From Tragulus kanchil (taxonomy: Eukaryota > Chordata > Mammalia > Artiodactyla > Tragulidae), in contig JAIOJX010000027.1 of NCBI GenBank assembly GCA_022376925.1, positions 18,555,471-18,619,470 of the forward strand: DNA of 64,000 nt, written 5' to 3'. Shown in pieces: positions 10,885 to 22,935 of this stretch. The notes beneath the pieces were generated by a model that had not been told where the DNA came from, searched no databases, and worked only from the letters and a program-made list of their open reading frames with translations. The position numbers and the translations under genes are program-made. Position 1 is the stretch's first letter; each line of letters opens with the position of its first letter.

Positions 10885-11335
10885 CCATCCCCATGAACCT
10901 GGGGACTGTCATACGGAGTGAAGCACATCAGAAAGAGAAAAAAAATGTATATTAAAGCATATATGTCAAATCTAGAAAATTGTTCCAGGTGGACCTATCT
11001 GCAGGGTAGGAATAGAGATGCAGCTGCAGAGAGTGGACTTGTGGACGTGAGATGGGGAGCAGGGGGTGGGACGAACTGAGAGAATGTCATCAGCGAAGAC
11101 ACACCACCATGTGTAGAACAGACAGCTCGTGGGAAGCTGCTCTGTCGCCCGGGGAGCTCCGCGTGGTGCTCTGTGACGACCCAGAGGGGCGGGTGGGAGA
11201 AGGAGGTGGGAAGGAAGCTCAAGAGGGAGGGGACATGTCTGTACACACGGCTGATTCACTTTGATGTATAGCAGAAACTAACACAACATTGTAAAGCAAC
11301 TATAGGCCGATTTTTAAAAGAAATTAATATACTTT
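10885..11335 (+). mobile_element. Artiodactyl-type L1 3' end (ORF2 end plus 3' UTR)
   Basis: The order of landmarks matches bovine-type L1: 'catacggagtgaagcacatc', a GC-rich 3' UTR block (11045-11240) with 'ctctgtgacgacccagaggg' and 'ggtgggagaaggaggtggg', then 'ggctgattcactttgatgta' and 'acattgtaaagcaac' before an A-rich end. A 5'-truncated relic. Confidence 0.85.
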
Positions 11336-11819
11336 ATCCTATAACAGTAACTGAGAACCACAAAAACCAAGTAAGAAAGAAATAAACCTGTGTTATGGGC
11401 TTACTTTGTATACTTACTATTTCAAAGCCTATCAACTGCCAGTTTTGTTCGTCAAAAATGACCCATCCATCATTGGCTCTTTCCTATGACTCAGCCTAAC
11501 ACAAAAAAGTCCATAAACGAATGAGACACTCTGCACACCCCTGGTCATCTCCAGAAAGAAGAGAAAAATATGGGATGAGATCCCCATCCTATAATACACG
11601 CACCTGTCTTAGATCGATTGGCCTGTGACTCTCAGCCTTTGCATGTGTCATGATGACACTGTTTATCTCCACTGTGAAGTGATTTCTTATGACCCCAAGA
11701 TGTACCATGTGAGGCTGAGGCCACATTTGTTTCTTTTCCTAATCAAGAAATCCCATCAAAAAGCCTTACTCAATATCCCATAATAACTTATACGGGAAAA
11801 AAATCTGAAAAAGAATAGG

Positions 11820-12140
11820 CATACAATATGTGAATTGACTAGCTGTACTCCTGAAACTAATACACCACTGTAAAACAATTATGAAAGTGAAAGTACTCAG
11901 TCTAATTTTACTCCTTGTGACCCCACAGACGTAGCCTATCGGGCTCCTCTGTCCATGGGATTCTCCAGGCATGAATACTGCAGCAGGTGGCCATTTCCTC
12001 GTCCAGGGGATCTTCCTGACCCAGGGACTGAACTTGTGTCTCATGTTTCCTGCACTGGCAGACAGGTTCTTTACCATCAGAGCACCAGCAAAGTCCAGAA
12101 CAACTATGTTTCAATATGAAATAAAAATTAAATAAAAAAG
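11820..12140 (+). mobile_element. L1 3' tail split by a Bov-tA, copy 1
   Basis: The L1 end 'ctgtactcctgaaactaata', 'caccactgtaaaacaatt' (to 11883) continues after the SINE as 'tttcaatatgaaataaaaat' (from about 12109). The split L1 tail shows that the SINE inserted after the L1. Confidence 0.75.
11884..12098 (-). mobile_element. Bov-tA SINE nested in L1 tail, copy 1
   Basis: Full-length reverse-strand Bov-tA with landmarks 'ctgtccatgggattctccag', 'gaccccacagacgtagcc' and a tRNA-like head near 12040-12090. It is flanked by 10-bp target site duplications: aacaattatg at 11874-11883 and aacaactatg at 12099-12108, with one mismatch. Confidence 0.9.
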
Positions 12141-12911
12141 AAATCCAATCAATTGATTGTTTAGGGACCCACAGTCATGACTAACCAACACTTAAACATC
12201 TCTCTGCTCTAACTCGTACGCTTTCTAACATGTTCCACTACACACTCTGGAACCTTTATTTTTTCTTATTTCTTCCTTTTCATCATTTTAACAGGAGCTG
12301 TGCATGCTTGACTAAGCCAAATAGTGGCTTATTTCCCATAGGAAACAATATGATCATGTTTAATACCAATGCAATGATGTCAGATGCTAAGCTGAGAAAA
12401 GAAACCAAGAGACGTCATGAACTTTATCAGCTGGAATAAGGTTGATTACTGTTTGCAGCTTAACATTGGTCATTAATAGCAAGGGGAGTCCTTAGAAATG
12501 TGTAAAATTCACATGCCTAATAATTATAGAGAGATTATCCCAAAGGGGAAAAATTACCTTCATTGTTGGCTCTTTCCTATGACTCAGCCTAACACAAAAA
12601 GTCCATAAACGAATGGGACACTTTGCACACACCTAGTCATCTCCAGAAAGAAGAGAAAAATATGGGATGAGATCCCCATCCTATAATACACGCACCTGTC
12701 TTAGATCGATTGGCCTGTGACTCTCAGCCTTTGCATGTGTCATGATGACACTGTTTATCTCCACTGTGAAGTGATTTCTTATGACCCCAAGATGTACCAT
12801 GTGAGGCTGAGGCCACATTTGTTTCTTTTCCTAATCAAGAAATCCCATCAAAAAGCCTTACTCAATATCCCATAATAACTTATACGGGAAAAAAATCTGA
12901 AAAAGAATAGG

Positions 12912-13232
12912 CATACAATATGTGAATTGACTAGCTGTACTCCTGAAACTAATACACCACTGTAAAACAATTATGAAAGTGAAAGTACTCAGTCTAATTT
13001 TACTCCTTGTGACCCCACAGACGTAGCCTATCGGGCTCCTCTGTCCATGGGATTCTCCAGGCATGAATACTGCAGCAGGTGGCCATTTCCTCGTCCAGGG
13101 GATCTTCCTGACCCAGGGACTGAACTTGTGTCTCATGTTTCCTGCACTGGCAGACAGGTTCTTTACCATCAGAGCACCAGCAAAGTCCAGAACAACTATG
13201 TTTCAATATGAAATAAAAATTAAATAAAAAAG
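12912..13232 (+). mobile_element. L1 3' tail split by a Bov-tA, copy 2
   Basis: Repeat of 11820-12140 in direct duplication 5. Confidence 0.75.
12976..13190 (-). mobile_element. Bov-tA SINE nested in L1 tail, copy 2
   Basis: Repeat of 11884-12098, including the same target site duplications with the same mismatch. A shared old mutation in both copies means the larger duplication (or its artefact) is later than the SINE insertion. Confidence 0.9.
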
Positions 13233-14614
13233 AAATCCAATCAATTGATTGTTTAGGGACCCACAGTCATGACTAACCAACACTTAAACATCTCTGCTCT
13301 AACTCGTACGCTTTCTAACATGTTCCACTACACACTCTGGAACCTTTATTTTTTCTTATTTCTTCCTTTTCATCATTTTAACAGGAGCTGTGCATGCTTG
13401 ACTAAGCCAAATAGTGGCTTATTTCCCATAGGAAACAATATGATCATGTTTAATACCAATGCAATGATGTCAGATGCTAAGCTGAGAAAAGAAACCAAGA
13501 GACGTCATGAACTTTATCAGCTGGAATAAGGTTGATTACTGTTTGCAGCTTAACATTGGTCATTAATAGCAAGGGGAGTCCTTAGAAATGTGTGTAAAAT
13601 TCACACATGCCTAATAATTATAGAGAGATTATCCCGAAAGGGGGAAAAATTACCTTCATTGTTGGGTTCCAAAAAAATAAGCAGAAGTGGATTAATGTAA
13701 TTGCTTAATCAGCAACATTCAGCCCAAAGCCTCCAAGTGTGCAGAATTAATCATCTTATTGTAAGATTCATTAAAAAGTAATGGGCACGGTGAGAATGTT
13801 GCACAGCTGGAAATAATTTTGTTCCATTAAAAATAAAAATAAATACACCTTGGAAAACTCTATCTTGACAATATTTTGCTCCATGCCTTGTCTTAAAAAC
13901 AAGGATCTTGTTCACTTACATACGGCCTAATGCCAGCAGCGTTATTCCAGCAGAGAGAGGGGATGACAAGATTCCAGGTCACAATCCATCTCAGCAACAC
14001 CTCTTTCCCTAAAAGAACCTCTCAGTCCTGGTTCCTGGTCAGTAAAAGTGTGAAAGTCTTTATTATTCTTCATTCTATAAAGGATTATGTTTTCAACAAA
14101 CTAGTTTATCGTTTCTAGAATCGAGGCCACAGTTAGCAGTTTATGAATTGAAAGTTTGAATTTATGTTTTGAACTTATTTCCAAGTACAATTAAATGGTT
14201 AAAAACAGTACTGTTCACGGGGGCGGGCAGGAAGGAAATTAGCAGAGTAGAAGGGGGTCAGTTGTTGTGTCATTTAAATAATCCTTATTAAACAGCCATT
14301 AACTCTAGCTTCCTGAAGACAATCAAGTATGAAATCATTCCTTGTGGAATGTCTTCTGGCGTTTCCAAAAATTCCTCATCGTCTGGGGGTATGTTGTGTA
14401 GTTTTGATTCAACATGAAATTGACAGAGACATGTGACTGCTCCAACAAATTATCTAGGGGAATGCTTCTGTTTTATTCTCTCTTGGCTGCACACAGTCAT
14501 GGTCAATGGTCACTGAGTTTGAGAATCACGGGGTCTTGCTAGTCAGATCCGATCTTCTTGAGGAGTCTAGTTTTAAAGCAGAGAACTGATGTTTTAAAAT
14601 AATTCCTATTCGTG

Positions 14615-14885
14615 CTGGGCCGTGCTCAGTCTTTGTGGCTGCGCGGGCTCTTCTCTGGCTGTGGGGAGCAGAACTACTCTCTAGTGGCCACGTGTGGGCT
14701 TCTCATTGCAGTGGCTTCTATGATTGCAGCGGCTTCCGTTGTCACAGAGGGTTCTGGTGTCGCAGAGGGGCTCCGGGGTGGACCAGGGTCAGTAGGCACA
14801 GGGCGTGGGCTCAGTAAGTCGGCACCCAGGCTCTAGAGTGCAGACTCAGTAGCTGTGGTGCACAGGCTTAGTTCTCTGAGGCAGA
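14615..14885 (-). mobile_element. CHR-type SINE, copy 1 (with G-biased changes)
   Basis: Reverse-strand CHR body: 'ggctgcgcgggctcttctct', 'cttctcattgcagtggcttc' and 'ctctagagtgcagactcag'. The tRNA-like head is missing. The segment 14753-14802 carries seven changes to G compared with the second copy, which is closer to the family consensus. Confidence 0.8.
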
Positions 14886-15742
14886 GGTATTAATGTTAAG
14901 TCCTCTGATGATGACTTCCAAATGAGATCTTCACACTCTTTTAAACCTTTGATTGGCTACACGTGGTATCAGATGATAATGGACATAACAACAAAATTAA
15001 TCACCTTGGAAAACTCTATCTTGACAATATTTTGCTCCATGCCTTGTCTAAAAAGGAGAAATGCCAGCAGCGTTATTCCAGCAGAGAGGGGATGACAAGA
15101 TTCCAGGTCACAATCCATTTCAGCAACACCTCTTTCCTAAAAGAACCTCTCAGTCATGGTTCCTGGTCAGTAAAAGTGTGAAAGTCTTTATTATTCTTCA
15201 TTCTATAAAGGATTATGTTTTCAACAAACTAGTTTATCGTTTCTAGAATCGAGGCCACAGTTAGCAGTTTATGAATTGAAAGTTTGAATTTATGTTTTGA
15301 ACTTATTTCCAAGTACAATTAAATGGTTAAAAACAGTACTGTTCACGGGGGCGGGCAGGAAGGAAATTAGCAGAGTAGAAGGGGGTCAGTTGTTGTGTCA
15401 TTTAAATAATCCTTATTAAACAGCCATTAACTCTAGCTTCCTGAAGACAATCAAGTATGAAATCATTCCTTGTGGAATGTCTTCTGGCGTTTCCAAAAAT
15501 TCCTCATCGTCTGGGGGTATGTTGTGTAGTTTTGATTCAACATGAAATTGACAGAGACATGTGACTGCTCCAACAAATTATCTAGGGGAATGCTTCTGTT
15601 TTATTCTCTCTTGGCTGCACACAGTCATGGTCAATGGTCACTGAGTTTGAGAATCACGGGGTCTTGCTAGTCAGATCCGATCTTCTTGAGGAGTCTAGTT
15701 TTAAAGCAGAGAACTGATGTTTTAAAATAATTCCTATTCGTG

Positions 15743-16013
15743 CTGGGCCGTGCTCAGTCTTTGTGGCTGCGCGGGCTCTTCTCTGGCTGTGGGGAGCAGA
15801 ACTACTCTCTAGTGGCCACGTGTGGGCTTCTCATTGCAGTGGCTTCTATGATTGCAGCGGCTTCCGTTGTCACAGAGGGTTCTGTTGTCGCAGAGGGGCT
15901 CCTGGGTGCACCAGCTTCAGTAGCCACAGCGCGTGGGCTCAGTAAGTGCGGCACCCAGGCTCTAGAGTGCAGACTCAGTAGCTGTGGTGCACAGGCTTAG
16001 TTCTCTGAGGCAG
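15743..16013 (-). mobile_element. CHR-type SINE, copy 2
   Basis: Same element as 14615-14885 with more consensus-like sequence (for example 'cttcagtagccacagcgcg'). Confidence 0.8.
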
Positions 16014-16239
16014 AGGTATTAATGTTAAGTCCTCTGATGATGACTTCCAAATGAGATCTTCACACTCTAATATATGACAGCCTTTGATTGGCTACACGTG
16101 GTATCAGATGATAATGGACATAACAACAAAAATTAATAAAAAAAACAATTAGTAAACATTTAGGCACCATGTTCTGAACTAGGTGACCTAAGGACCCCTT
16201 GTCTTTATCTCCGTTTTCTTTCCCTTTATGTGTGCGCAT

Positions 16240-16372
16240 CCATGCTAAGTCAAGTCAGTCCTGTCTGACTCTGTGACCCCTTGGGCTGTAGCCCACCAGG
16301 TTCCTCTAGCCATGGAATTCTCTAGGCAAGAAGACTGGAGTGGGTTGCCATGCCCTCCTCCAGGGGATCTTC
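16240..16372 (-). mobile_element. Bov-A/Bov-tA SINE fragment
   Basis: Reverse-strand landmarks 'ctgtctgactctgtgacccc', 'ctgtagcccaccaggttcct' and 'gactggagtgggttgccatg' end at ggggatcttcc. The tRNA-like head is absent. Confidence 0.85.
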
Positions 16373-16645
16373 CACTTTTCAAAATTTCTCCTTTTTTGTC
16401 TATAATAATTCATCTCATACCCTTAGTTTACAATACCCCATCTGGCAAGAGAAAAGCTTAGAATGAAGTTAAAGATCATCTTTTGTTCCTTAAGGATCTC
16501 CCTTAAGCATTTCCCCTCCCCTGACAACTGGTTTATCAAATATGCTTCCAACATAAAAGGAAAAAAAATTCTCCTGCTAAGGAAATAAAGTTTTTTGGCA
16601 TTGTTACATTATTAACGAGTCTAAAAAGTTCGTCTGAATGGTTAT

Positions 16646-16795
16646 GGCAGTGGTATCCAGTTCCAGTTAGAATCAAAAACACATTCTCCTGGGACCCCTC
16701 CTGAATTTCAGGGTTTCCAAGGGTGGACCAGCAGCTCTGGGTGTGTTTCATCTGCCTCATGTGATTCTGAGGAGGCTCTAAGTTTGGAAAACACT
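16646..16795 (+). mobile_element. MER5A-like hAT DNA transposon relic
   Basis: About 150 bases bounded by imperfect inverted ends: cagtggtatcc at 16646 and tttggaaaacactg at 16782-16795, compared with the known CAGTGGTTCTCAAA-type end. The interior is diverged, with 'gaatttcagggtttcc' and 'catctgcctcatgtgattct'. Non-autonomous and ancient. Strand is nominal. Confidence 0.65.
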
Positions 16796-19128
16796 GACCT
16801 ATGGAAATAGCTTTACTATATACTCACAGCCTTCCAGGTACTGATATGTTACCGAAAGAGAAGAGAATTTGCCCACACAGAAGAAATGCTCTGTTTCTTC
16901 ACCTTTCACTATAATTTCTGTACATACCTTAACATGACAGACACAAAACTCACAACACCCTTGTTGAATACTGCTCCACACACACCCTGGTAGAGACAGT
17001 TTAGAAAAAACTTATCTGGGGTCCCCTGCCCGAAGCCCATGCCGTCTCCTCAGCAGGGTGTGTGAAGTATGACCGGAGGCTGCAGTTGTTTCTCAAGCTA
17101 CTGAGAAGGAAGCCATTTTATACTTCAGGCTTTGACCTAGCAGTGAGAATGAGTAGTCACCTACTGTCAAGGCCATTCTCTGATTCCTGGTGAACTGGCT
17201 AAGAAGAGAAATGTTTAATCACTCTCTATAAAACTTCTTAAAGAACTTACATCACTTATGGGAATCTTGGGTCATAGAAAATTGGAGAAACAATTTGTGT
17301 TATCTCGAGCTAAAATGCAAAAGCTCTATAAAGGCTTTCAAGATAAAAAAAAAAAATCAGCATTTCTACCAGTTCTACAGTGCTATTTGATGTCTTTGTT
17401 TGATACGGAATATTGGAAAACATAAATTGTGTCCTCACCAGTAGCAAGAACCAAACCTTCCAGACCACATTTTGTAATTTATTCACAACATATGTGTGTC
17501 TGTTGGAGTGAAATGGAATCTGATGGAAGTTTTCAGGACATATCTGTTAAACGGATGCTTTCTTGCATTCAGATGAAATACAATTTGTCAGGGGTTTCCT
17601 TTCCATCAACTTACTTTTTAGTGTATGTGAATTCAAGTTCTATCTGTGTAGTTGAAGACTTTATGTTAATTCAAAGTTTATTGCCTTTATAATGAGCAGG
17701 ATATTAAGAATACCAGGTCATTAACATACTTAAGGATGACCTAATTAAGTGCATATTTCCAGCCTTTGTGATTTAGAAGATGTTTTCATATCTGTTTTCT
17801 TGATGACAATGTGCACCTTTCATTTACATTTTCATATTTCTCAAATAATAGGATTAATCTCAAAATTAATATATTTACTCAGTGTGCAAAAGGGTGCTAT
17901 TTACTCCAAAGCTTTCTAAACCCATCCTGAATTTCAGGGTTTCCAAGGGTGGACCAGCAGCTCTGGGTGTGTTTCATCTGCCTCATGTGATTCTGAGGAG
18001 GCTCTAATTTGGAAAACACTGCTAGTTTCTATCACAGCCTTCCAGGTACTGATATGTTACCGAAGAGAAGAGAATTTGCCCACACAGAAGAAATGCTCTG
18101 TTTCTTCACCTTTCACTATAATTTCTGTACATACCTTAACATGACAGACACAAAACTCACAACACCCTTGTTGAATACTGCTCCACACACACCCTGGTAG
18201 AGACAGTTTAGAAAAAACTTATCTGGGGTCCCCTGCCCGAAGCCCATGCCGTCTCCTCAGCAGGGTGTGTGAAGTATGACCGGAGGCTGCAGTTGTTTCT
18301 CAAGCTACTGAGAAGGAAGCCATTTTATACTTCAGGCTTTGACCTAGCAGTGAGAATGAGTAGTCACCTACTGTCAAGGCCATTCTCTGATTCCTGGTGA
18401 ACTGGCTAAGAAGAGAAATGTTTAATCACTCTCTATAAAACTTCTTAAAGAACTTACATCACTTATGGGAATCTTGGGTCATAGAAAATTGGAGAAACAA
18501 TTTGTGTTATCTCGAGCTAAAATGCAAAAGCTCTATAAAGGCTTTCAAGATTAAAAAAAAAAAAATCAGCATTTCTACCAGTTCTACAGTGCTATTTGAT
18601 GTCTTTGTTTGATACGGAATATTGGAAAACATAAATTGTGTCCTCACCAGTAGCAAGAACCAAACCTTCCAGACCACATTTTGTAATTTATTCACAACAT
18701 ATGTGTGTCTGTTGGAGTGAAATGGAATCTGATGGAAGTTTTCAGGACATATCTGTTAAACGGATGCTTTCTTGCATTCAGATGAAATACAATTTGTCAG
18801 GGGTTTCCTTTCCATCAACTTACTTTTTAGTGTATGTGAATTCAAGTTCTATCTGTGTAGTTGAAGACTTTATGTTAATTCAAAGTTTATTGCCTTTATA
18901 ATGAGCAGGATATTAAGAATACCAGGTCATTAACATACTTAAGGATGACCTAATTAAGTGCATATTTCCAGCCTTTGTGATTTAGAAGATGTTTTCATAT
19001 CTGTTTTCTTGATGACAATGTGCACCTTTCATTTACATTTTCATATTTCTCAAATAATAGGATTAATCTCAAAATTAATATATTTACTCAGTGTGCAAAA
19101 GGGTGCTATTTACTCCAAAGCTTTCTAA
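16699..19128. repeat. Direct duplication 7 (copies 16699-17920 and 17921-19128)
   Basis: Offset 1226 at the left edge, 1209 elsewhere. Copy 2 lacks about 20 bases near its start (16796-16830 against 18022-18040) and one A at about 18063. It has one more base in an A-run near 18552. The remainder appears identical. The unit is unique non-coding DNA plus part of a MER5A-like relic. The left edge of copy 2 is abrupt (cccatcctga). Confidence 0.92.
17925..18021 (+). mobile_element. MER5A-like relic, second partial copy
   Basis: Right part of the element at 16646-16795, repeated because the left edge of direct duplication 7 lies inside it. The 5' terminal half is missing. Confidence 0.6.
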
Positions 19129-19209
19129 AGGCCTTCTTATAATCCACGATGTGTCAAAGTCAAGCAAGTAGGCATGATTTCAGTTGAGCTTCTTTTCCAA
19201 ATTTTAAAA

Positions 19210-19483
19210 TTTATTTTATTTTTGGCTGCACTGGGTCTTGTTTGCTGTGCGTGGGCTTTCTCTACCTGTGGTCAGTAGAAGCTACTCTTCATGGCAGGGT
19301 GTGACCTTCTCACTTCTGTGGCTTCTCCTCTCTTGCTGTAGAGCTTTAGAGCACAGGCTCATTAACTGTGGCACATGTGCTTCGTTGCTCCTTGGCACAT
19401 GGGATCTTCCTGGACTGGGGATCAAACCCGTGTCTCCTGCACTGGCAGGCAGATTCTCAACCACTGGACCACCAGGGAAGTCC
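19210..19483 (-). mobile_element. CHR-type SINE, full length
   Basis: The reverse strand shows the head (ggtggtccagtggttgagaa equivalent at 19455-19480), a B-box-like 'gatcaaacccgtgtctcctg' on the plus strand, the long body, and an A-rich tail read here as 'aaatttattttatttttggc'. Confidence 0.88.
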
Positions 19484-19487
19484 TCGG

Positions 19488-20506
19488 TTGATTCTAAAGA
19501 CAGTCCACTGTCTTTATAGGGAAGCCCATAGAGAGTTCATAGGGTTTCTCTTCTCCTCATTTAAGCAACAAGGAAATCATTCTGTAACTAGAATTTGTGA
19601 AAAGTCCACCTCGCTATGGTCCATTGTGTTGCTGAAGTTATAACATGTCATCATCTTCTAGTGACAGAAACATACTCAGTCTGTCTCAGGACAAGAGGAT
19701 CCTGACAGAAGGAGGAGAGAGTAGTGTGCAGTCTGGTTCTCTCCCAAAGCTTTCTATTTCCGAGGAAACAGAACACGCACAGTTTCCAAGAGGAAATAGA
19801 ACACGTGCAGTTTCAAGTCTGTGAGGAGAGTCACGTGGTAGACTCCCCTGCCAGGCCAAGCCAACCCCGTCCTCTCCCCGTCTTTGTTTGCTAAGAATGC
19901 TACTGGCCTAATACCCCGCGATAGTCTTTGGCCCATGAGACCCGCCAGGCTCTGCCTGTTTCTCTCAACTTGGTGATGACAGCTTCCAGCTGGACACCTG
20001 ATCAATCATACCTGTCGTTGGCCTCCTGTCCAGGGCGTGATGGCTTTTGTTTGTTTGTTTTCCTAGCTTGCTCTGTGGCTTTACTGGCAGGCTTCCTTGC
20101 TTGTCCATTAAAAGCCAAATGTGAGGGTAGCAAACCCCACCATCTGGGAACAAGAGAGAGGGTCTGGCACATCTCAGGGGCCTTGATTGTGTAGAGGCTC
20201 CTGGGGGCTGCAGACGTGTTCTGGCTGCATTTGGTAGTGATGGGCTGGGGGTGGCCTTGGGCGATATTTCAGATTTTTGTTTTCCTGATTTCTTCTTAAT
20301 TTTAGCCTGGCTCAAATGATACAGTAAAAAATAGGGTATCTTTGAGAAGATTCCTTCTGTAACAAAATTTTTCTTGACATTTACCATTTCAGTGAATGTT
20401 CTGACCCCCAAAGAGGAGTGAACTCAAATGAGGTTTTTTGAGAAAAAGTAAGGAGCTTTCTTAGCATCCTGGAAGGAAAGTATTCCAGTTTATATTTGTT
20501 TTTTCA
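19488..20506. other. Unique DNA, no gene recognised
   Basis: Contains open frames on both strands (for example 19965-20411 reverse), but I recognise no domain. A TTTG run lies near 20047-20060. I see no supported feature. Confidence 0.5.
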
Positions 20507-20952
20507 GTGACATAAAACATTCCTCCATATAGCCTTTTGTAAGCCTCAAAATGAAATATTTAGCAGCAAGCAGGATGTTGAAGACCTTATCAGTCGGTAC
20601 TTGGTGAAAATTATATGTAAACACTACTATCTGTTCCCTCAAACACATAGAAATTTTTACACTTTTAGAGCATTGTGAACAAGGGATCCTGAGGAAGTCA
20701 TTCCCACACAAACCTCTTAGATGCACTTTTCTTTCTTTCTCATCTGTTTATTTCTCGAAAAGAGTTAGCAGCTAAAGGATATGTTTCATTTCTCCAGCGC
20801 GTCTCCAGTACCCCTAGATAATGTACTTTCTGTGGGAGCAAAGGAAAGATCAGGATCCATGGAGTACTAATTGCATTTTGAAGGCTGAAAATGGCATGCC
20901 GGGAGAATGGGAAACAAAGAACTTAGAAAACAGCATTGGTCAGGTTGTGTGC

Positions 20953-21174
20953 ACATGCGTACTCCGTCCCTCCGTCGTATCTGAATCTTTCACCACCCCA
21001 GGGACTGTAACCCACCAAGCTCCTCTGTCCATCGGGTTTCTCAGGCAAGAATACTGGAGTGGGTTGCCACTTCCTTCTCCAGAGGATCTTACAGACCCAG
21101 GGATCGAGCCTGTGTCTCCTTTGTCTCCGCATTGGCAGGGAGATTCTTCACGGCCAAGCCTGCTGGGAAGCCCC
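20953..21174 (-). mobile_element. Bov-tA SINE, copy 1
   Basis: Reverse-strand full-length element: 'gcaagaatactggagtgggt' and 'ccacttccttctccagagga', then 'gggatcgagcctgtgtctcc' and the head end 'gctgggaagcccc'. Confidence 0.9.
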
Positions 21175-22161
21175 TAATCGGGTTGCCTGAGTTGACAAAT
21201 CATTGAGGAGCAGATATACACGGCAAGGACCCTGTCCCTATGGAATCATGCAGAAGGAACAATCTTCCTCTTCCAGAAAGTAATGTTTTTCAGTGTAAGA
21301 TGGGCAGGTTTAAACAATAAAACCTATGTTCCAGAGTGACAAACACAACATCCCGGGAAACACATGTCTTGGTATTGCTTCTAACGCTAAATGTGATAGC
21401 TGTGCTGTGGAAAGGGCACTGCTTAGGAGGAAACCTGCTGAGACTGTGTCCTTTCTCCCATAACTTAAATAGAAAGAAAGAAAAAGCAGAATAAAGAACA
21501 TCAGTTCCCCTCGGTGCTTGGTCAGCCTTTGAAAAAAAAAGGAGTACCAGAAGAAGTTGCTAGAATGTCTACACTCTCCCTCCCCAGTGACCACCATCAT
21601 GTAAAAAATGTGCTTCTCTTTCAGCCTTACTTCATTCTGAAATGTCAGTCAATTCAGCGGAATGTTGTTTATGACTTAACATTGCATATGGGTGCGTGGG
21701 CCATGGCAGGTGCATAGGTGACATAAAACATTCCTCCATATAGCCTTTTGTAAGCCTCAAAATGAAATATTTAGCAGCAAGCAGGATGTTGAAGACCTTA
21801 TCAGTCGGTACTTGGTGAAAATTATATGTAAACACTACTATCTGTTCCCTCAAACACATAGAAATTTTTACACTTTTAGAGCATTGTGAACAAGGGATCC
21901 TGAGGAAGTCATTCCCACACAAACCTCTTAGATGCACTTTTCTTTCTTTCTCATCTGTTTATTTCTCGAAAAGAGTTAGCAGCTAAAGGATATGTTTCAT
22001 TTCTCCAGCGTCTCCAGTACCCCTAGATAATGTACTTTCTGTGGGAGCAAAGGAAAGATCAGGATCCATGGAGTACTAATTGCATTTTGAAGGCTGAAAA
22101 TGGCATGCCGGGAGAATGGGAAACAAAGAACTTAGAAAACAGCATTGGTCAGGTTGTGTGC

Positions 22162-22383
22162 ACATGCGTACTCCGTCCCTCCGTCGTATCTGAATCTTTC
22201 ACCACCCCAGGGACTGTAACCCACCAAGCTCCTCTGTCCATCGGGTTTCTCAGGCAAGAATACTGGAGTGGGTTGCCACTTCCTTCTCCAGAGGATCTTA
22301 CAGACCCAGGGATCGAGCCTGTGTCTCCTTTGTCTCCGCATTGGCAGGGAGATTCTTCACGGCCAAGCCTGCTGGGAAGCCCC
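22162..22383 (-). mobile_element. Bov-tA SINE, copy 2
   Basis: Repeat of 20953-21174 within direct duplication 8. Confidence 0.9.
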
Positions 22384-22935
22384 TAATCGGGTTGCCTGAG
22401 TTGACAAATCATTGAGGAGCAGATATACACGGCAAGGACCCTGTCCCTATGGAATCATGCAGAAGGAACAATCTTCCTCTTCCAGAAAGTAATGTTTTTC
22501 AGTGTAAGATGGGCAGGTTTAAACAATAAAACCTATGTTCCAGAGTGACAAACACAACATCCCGGGAAACACATGTCTTGGTATTGCTTCTAACGCTAAA
22601 TGTGATAGCTGTGCTGTGGAAAGGGCACTGCTTAGGAGGAAACCTGCTGAGACTGTGTCCTTTCTCCCATAACTTAAATAGAAAGAAAGAAAAAGCAGAA
22701 TAAAGAACATCAGTTCCCCTCGGTGCTTGGTCAGCCTTTGAAAAAAAAAGGAGTACCAGAAGAAGTTGCTAGAATGTCTACACTCTCCCTCCCCAGTGAC
22801 CACCATCATGTAAAAAATGTGCTTCTCTTTCAGCCTTACTTCATTCTGAAATGTCAGTCAATTCAGCGGAATGTTGTTTATGACTTAACATTGCTGTGTA
22901 TATGGGTGCGTGGGCCATGGCAGGTGCATAGGTGA

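Larger units (their letters stand above)
11473..13665. repeat. Direct duplication 5 (copies 11473-12565 and 12566-13665)
   Basis: Offset 1092-1093, no spacer. The interior is essentially identical. Differences cluster at the junction. Copy 2 differs at 12596-12640 (A-run length, gaatgggaca versus gaatgagaca, acacctagtc versus acccctggtc). Copy 1 lacks or changes bases at 12505-12550 (gtgtaaaattcacatgcc against gtgtgtaaaattcacacatg). A nested SINE in an L1 tail is duplicated with it. Confidence 0.93.
13846..16136. repeat. Direct duplication 6 (copies 13846-15001 and 15002-16136)
   Basis: Head-to-tail with no spacer; offset 1156 at the start and 1128 further in. Copy 2 lacks about 28 bases near its start (compare 13893-13930 with 15050-15060). 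Copy 1 lacks a dozen bases near its end (before 'cctttgattgg' at 14945). In the CHR part, copy 1 has about seven substitutions relative to copy 2, and all are to G (14753-14802). Confidence 0.92.
20507..22935. repeat. Direct duplication 8 (copies 20507-21717 and 21718-22935)
   Basis: Head-to-tail, offset 1209-1211, no spacer. Copy 1 lacks TGTGT near its right end (cattgcatatggg at 21681 against cattgctgtgtatatggg in copy 2). Copy 2 lacks one CG near 22008. All else looks identical. Contains a Bov-tA. Confidence 0.93.
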
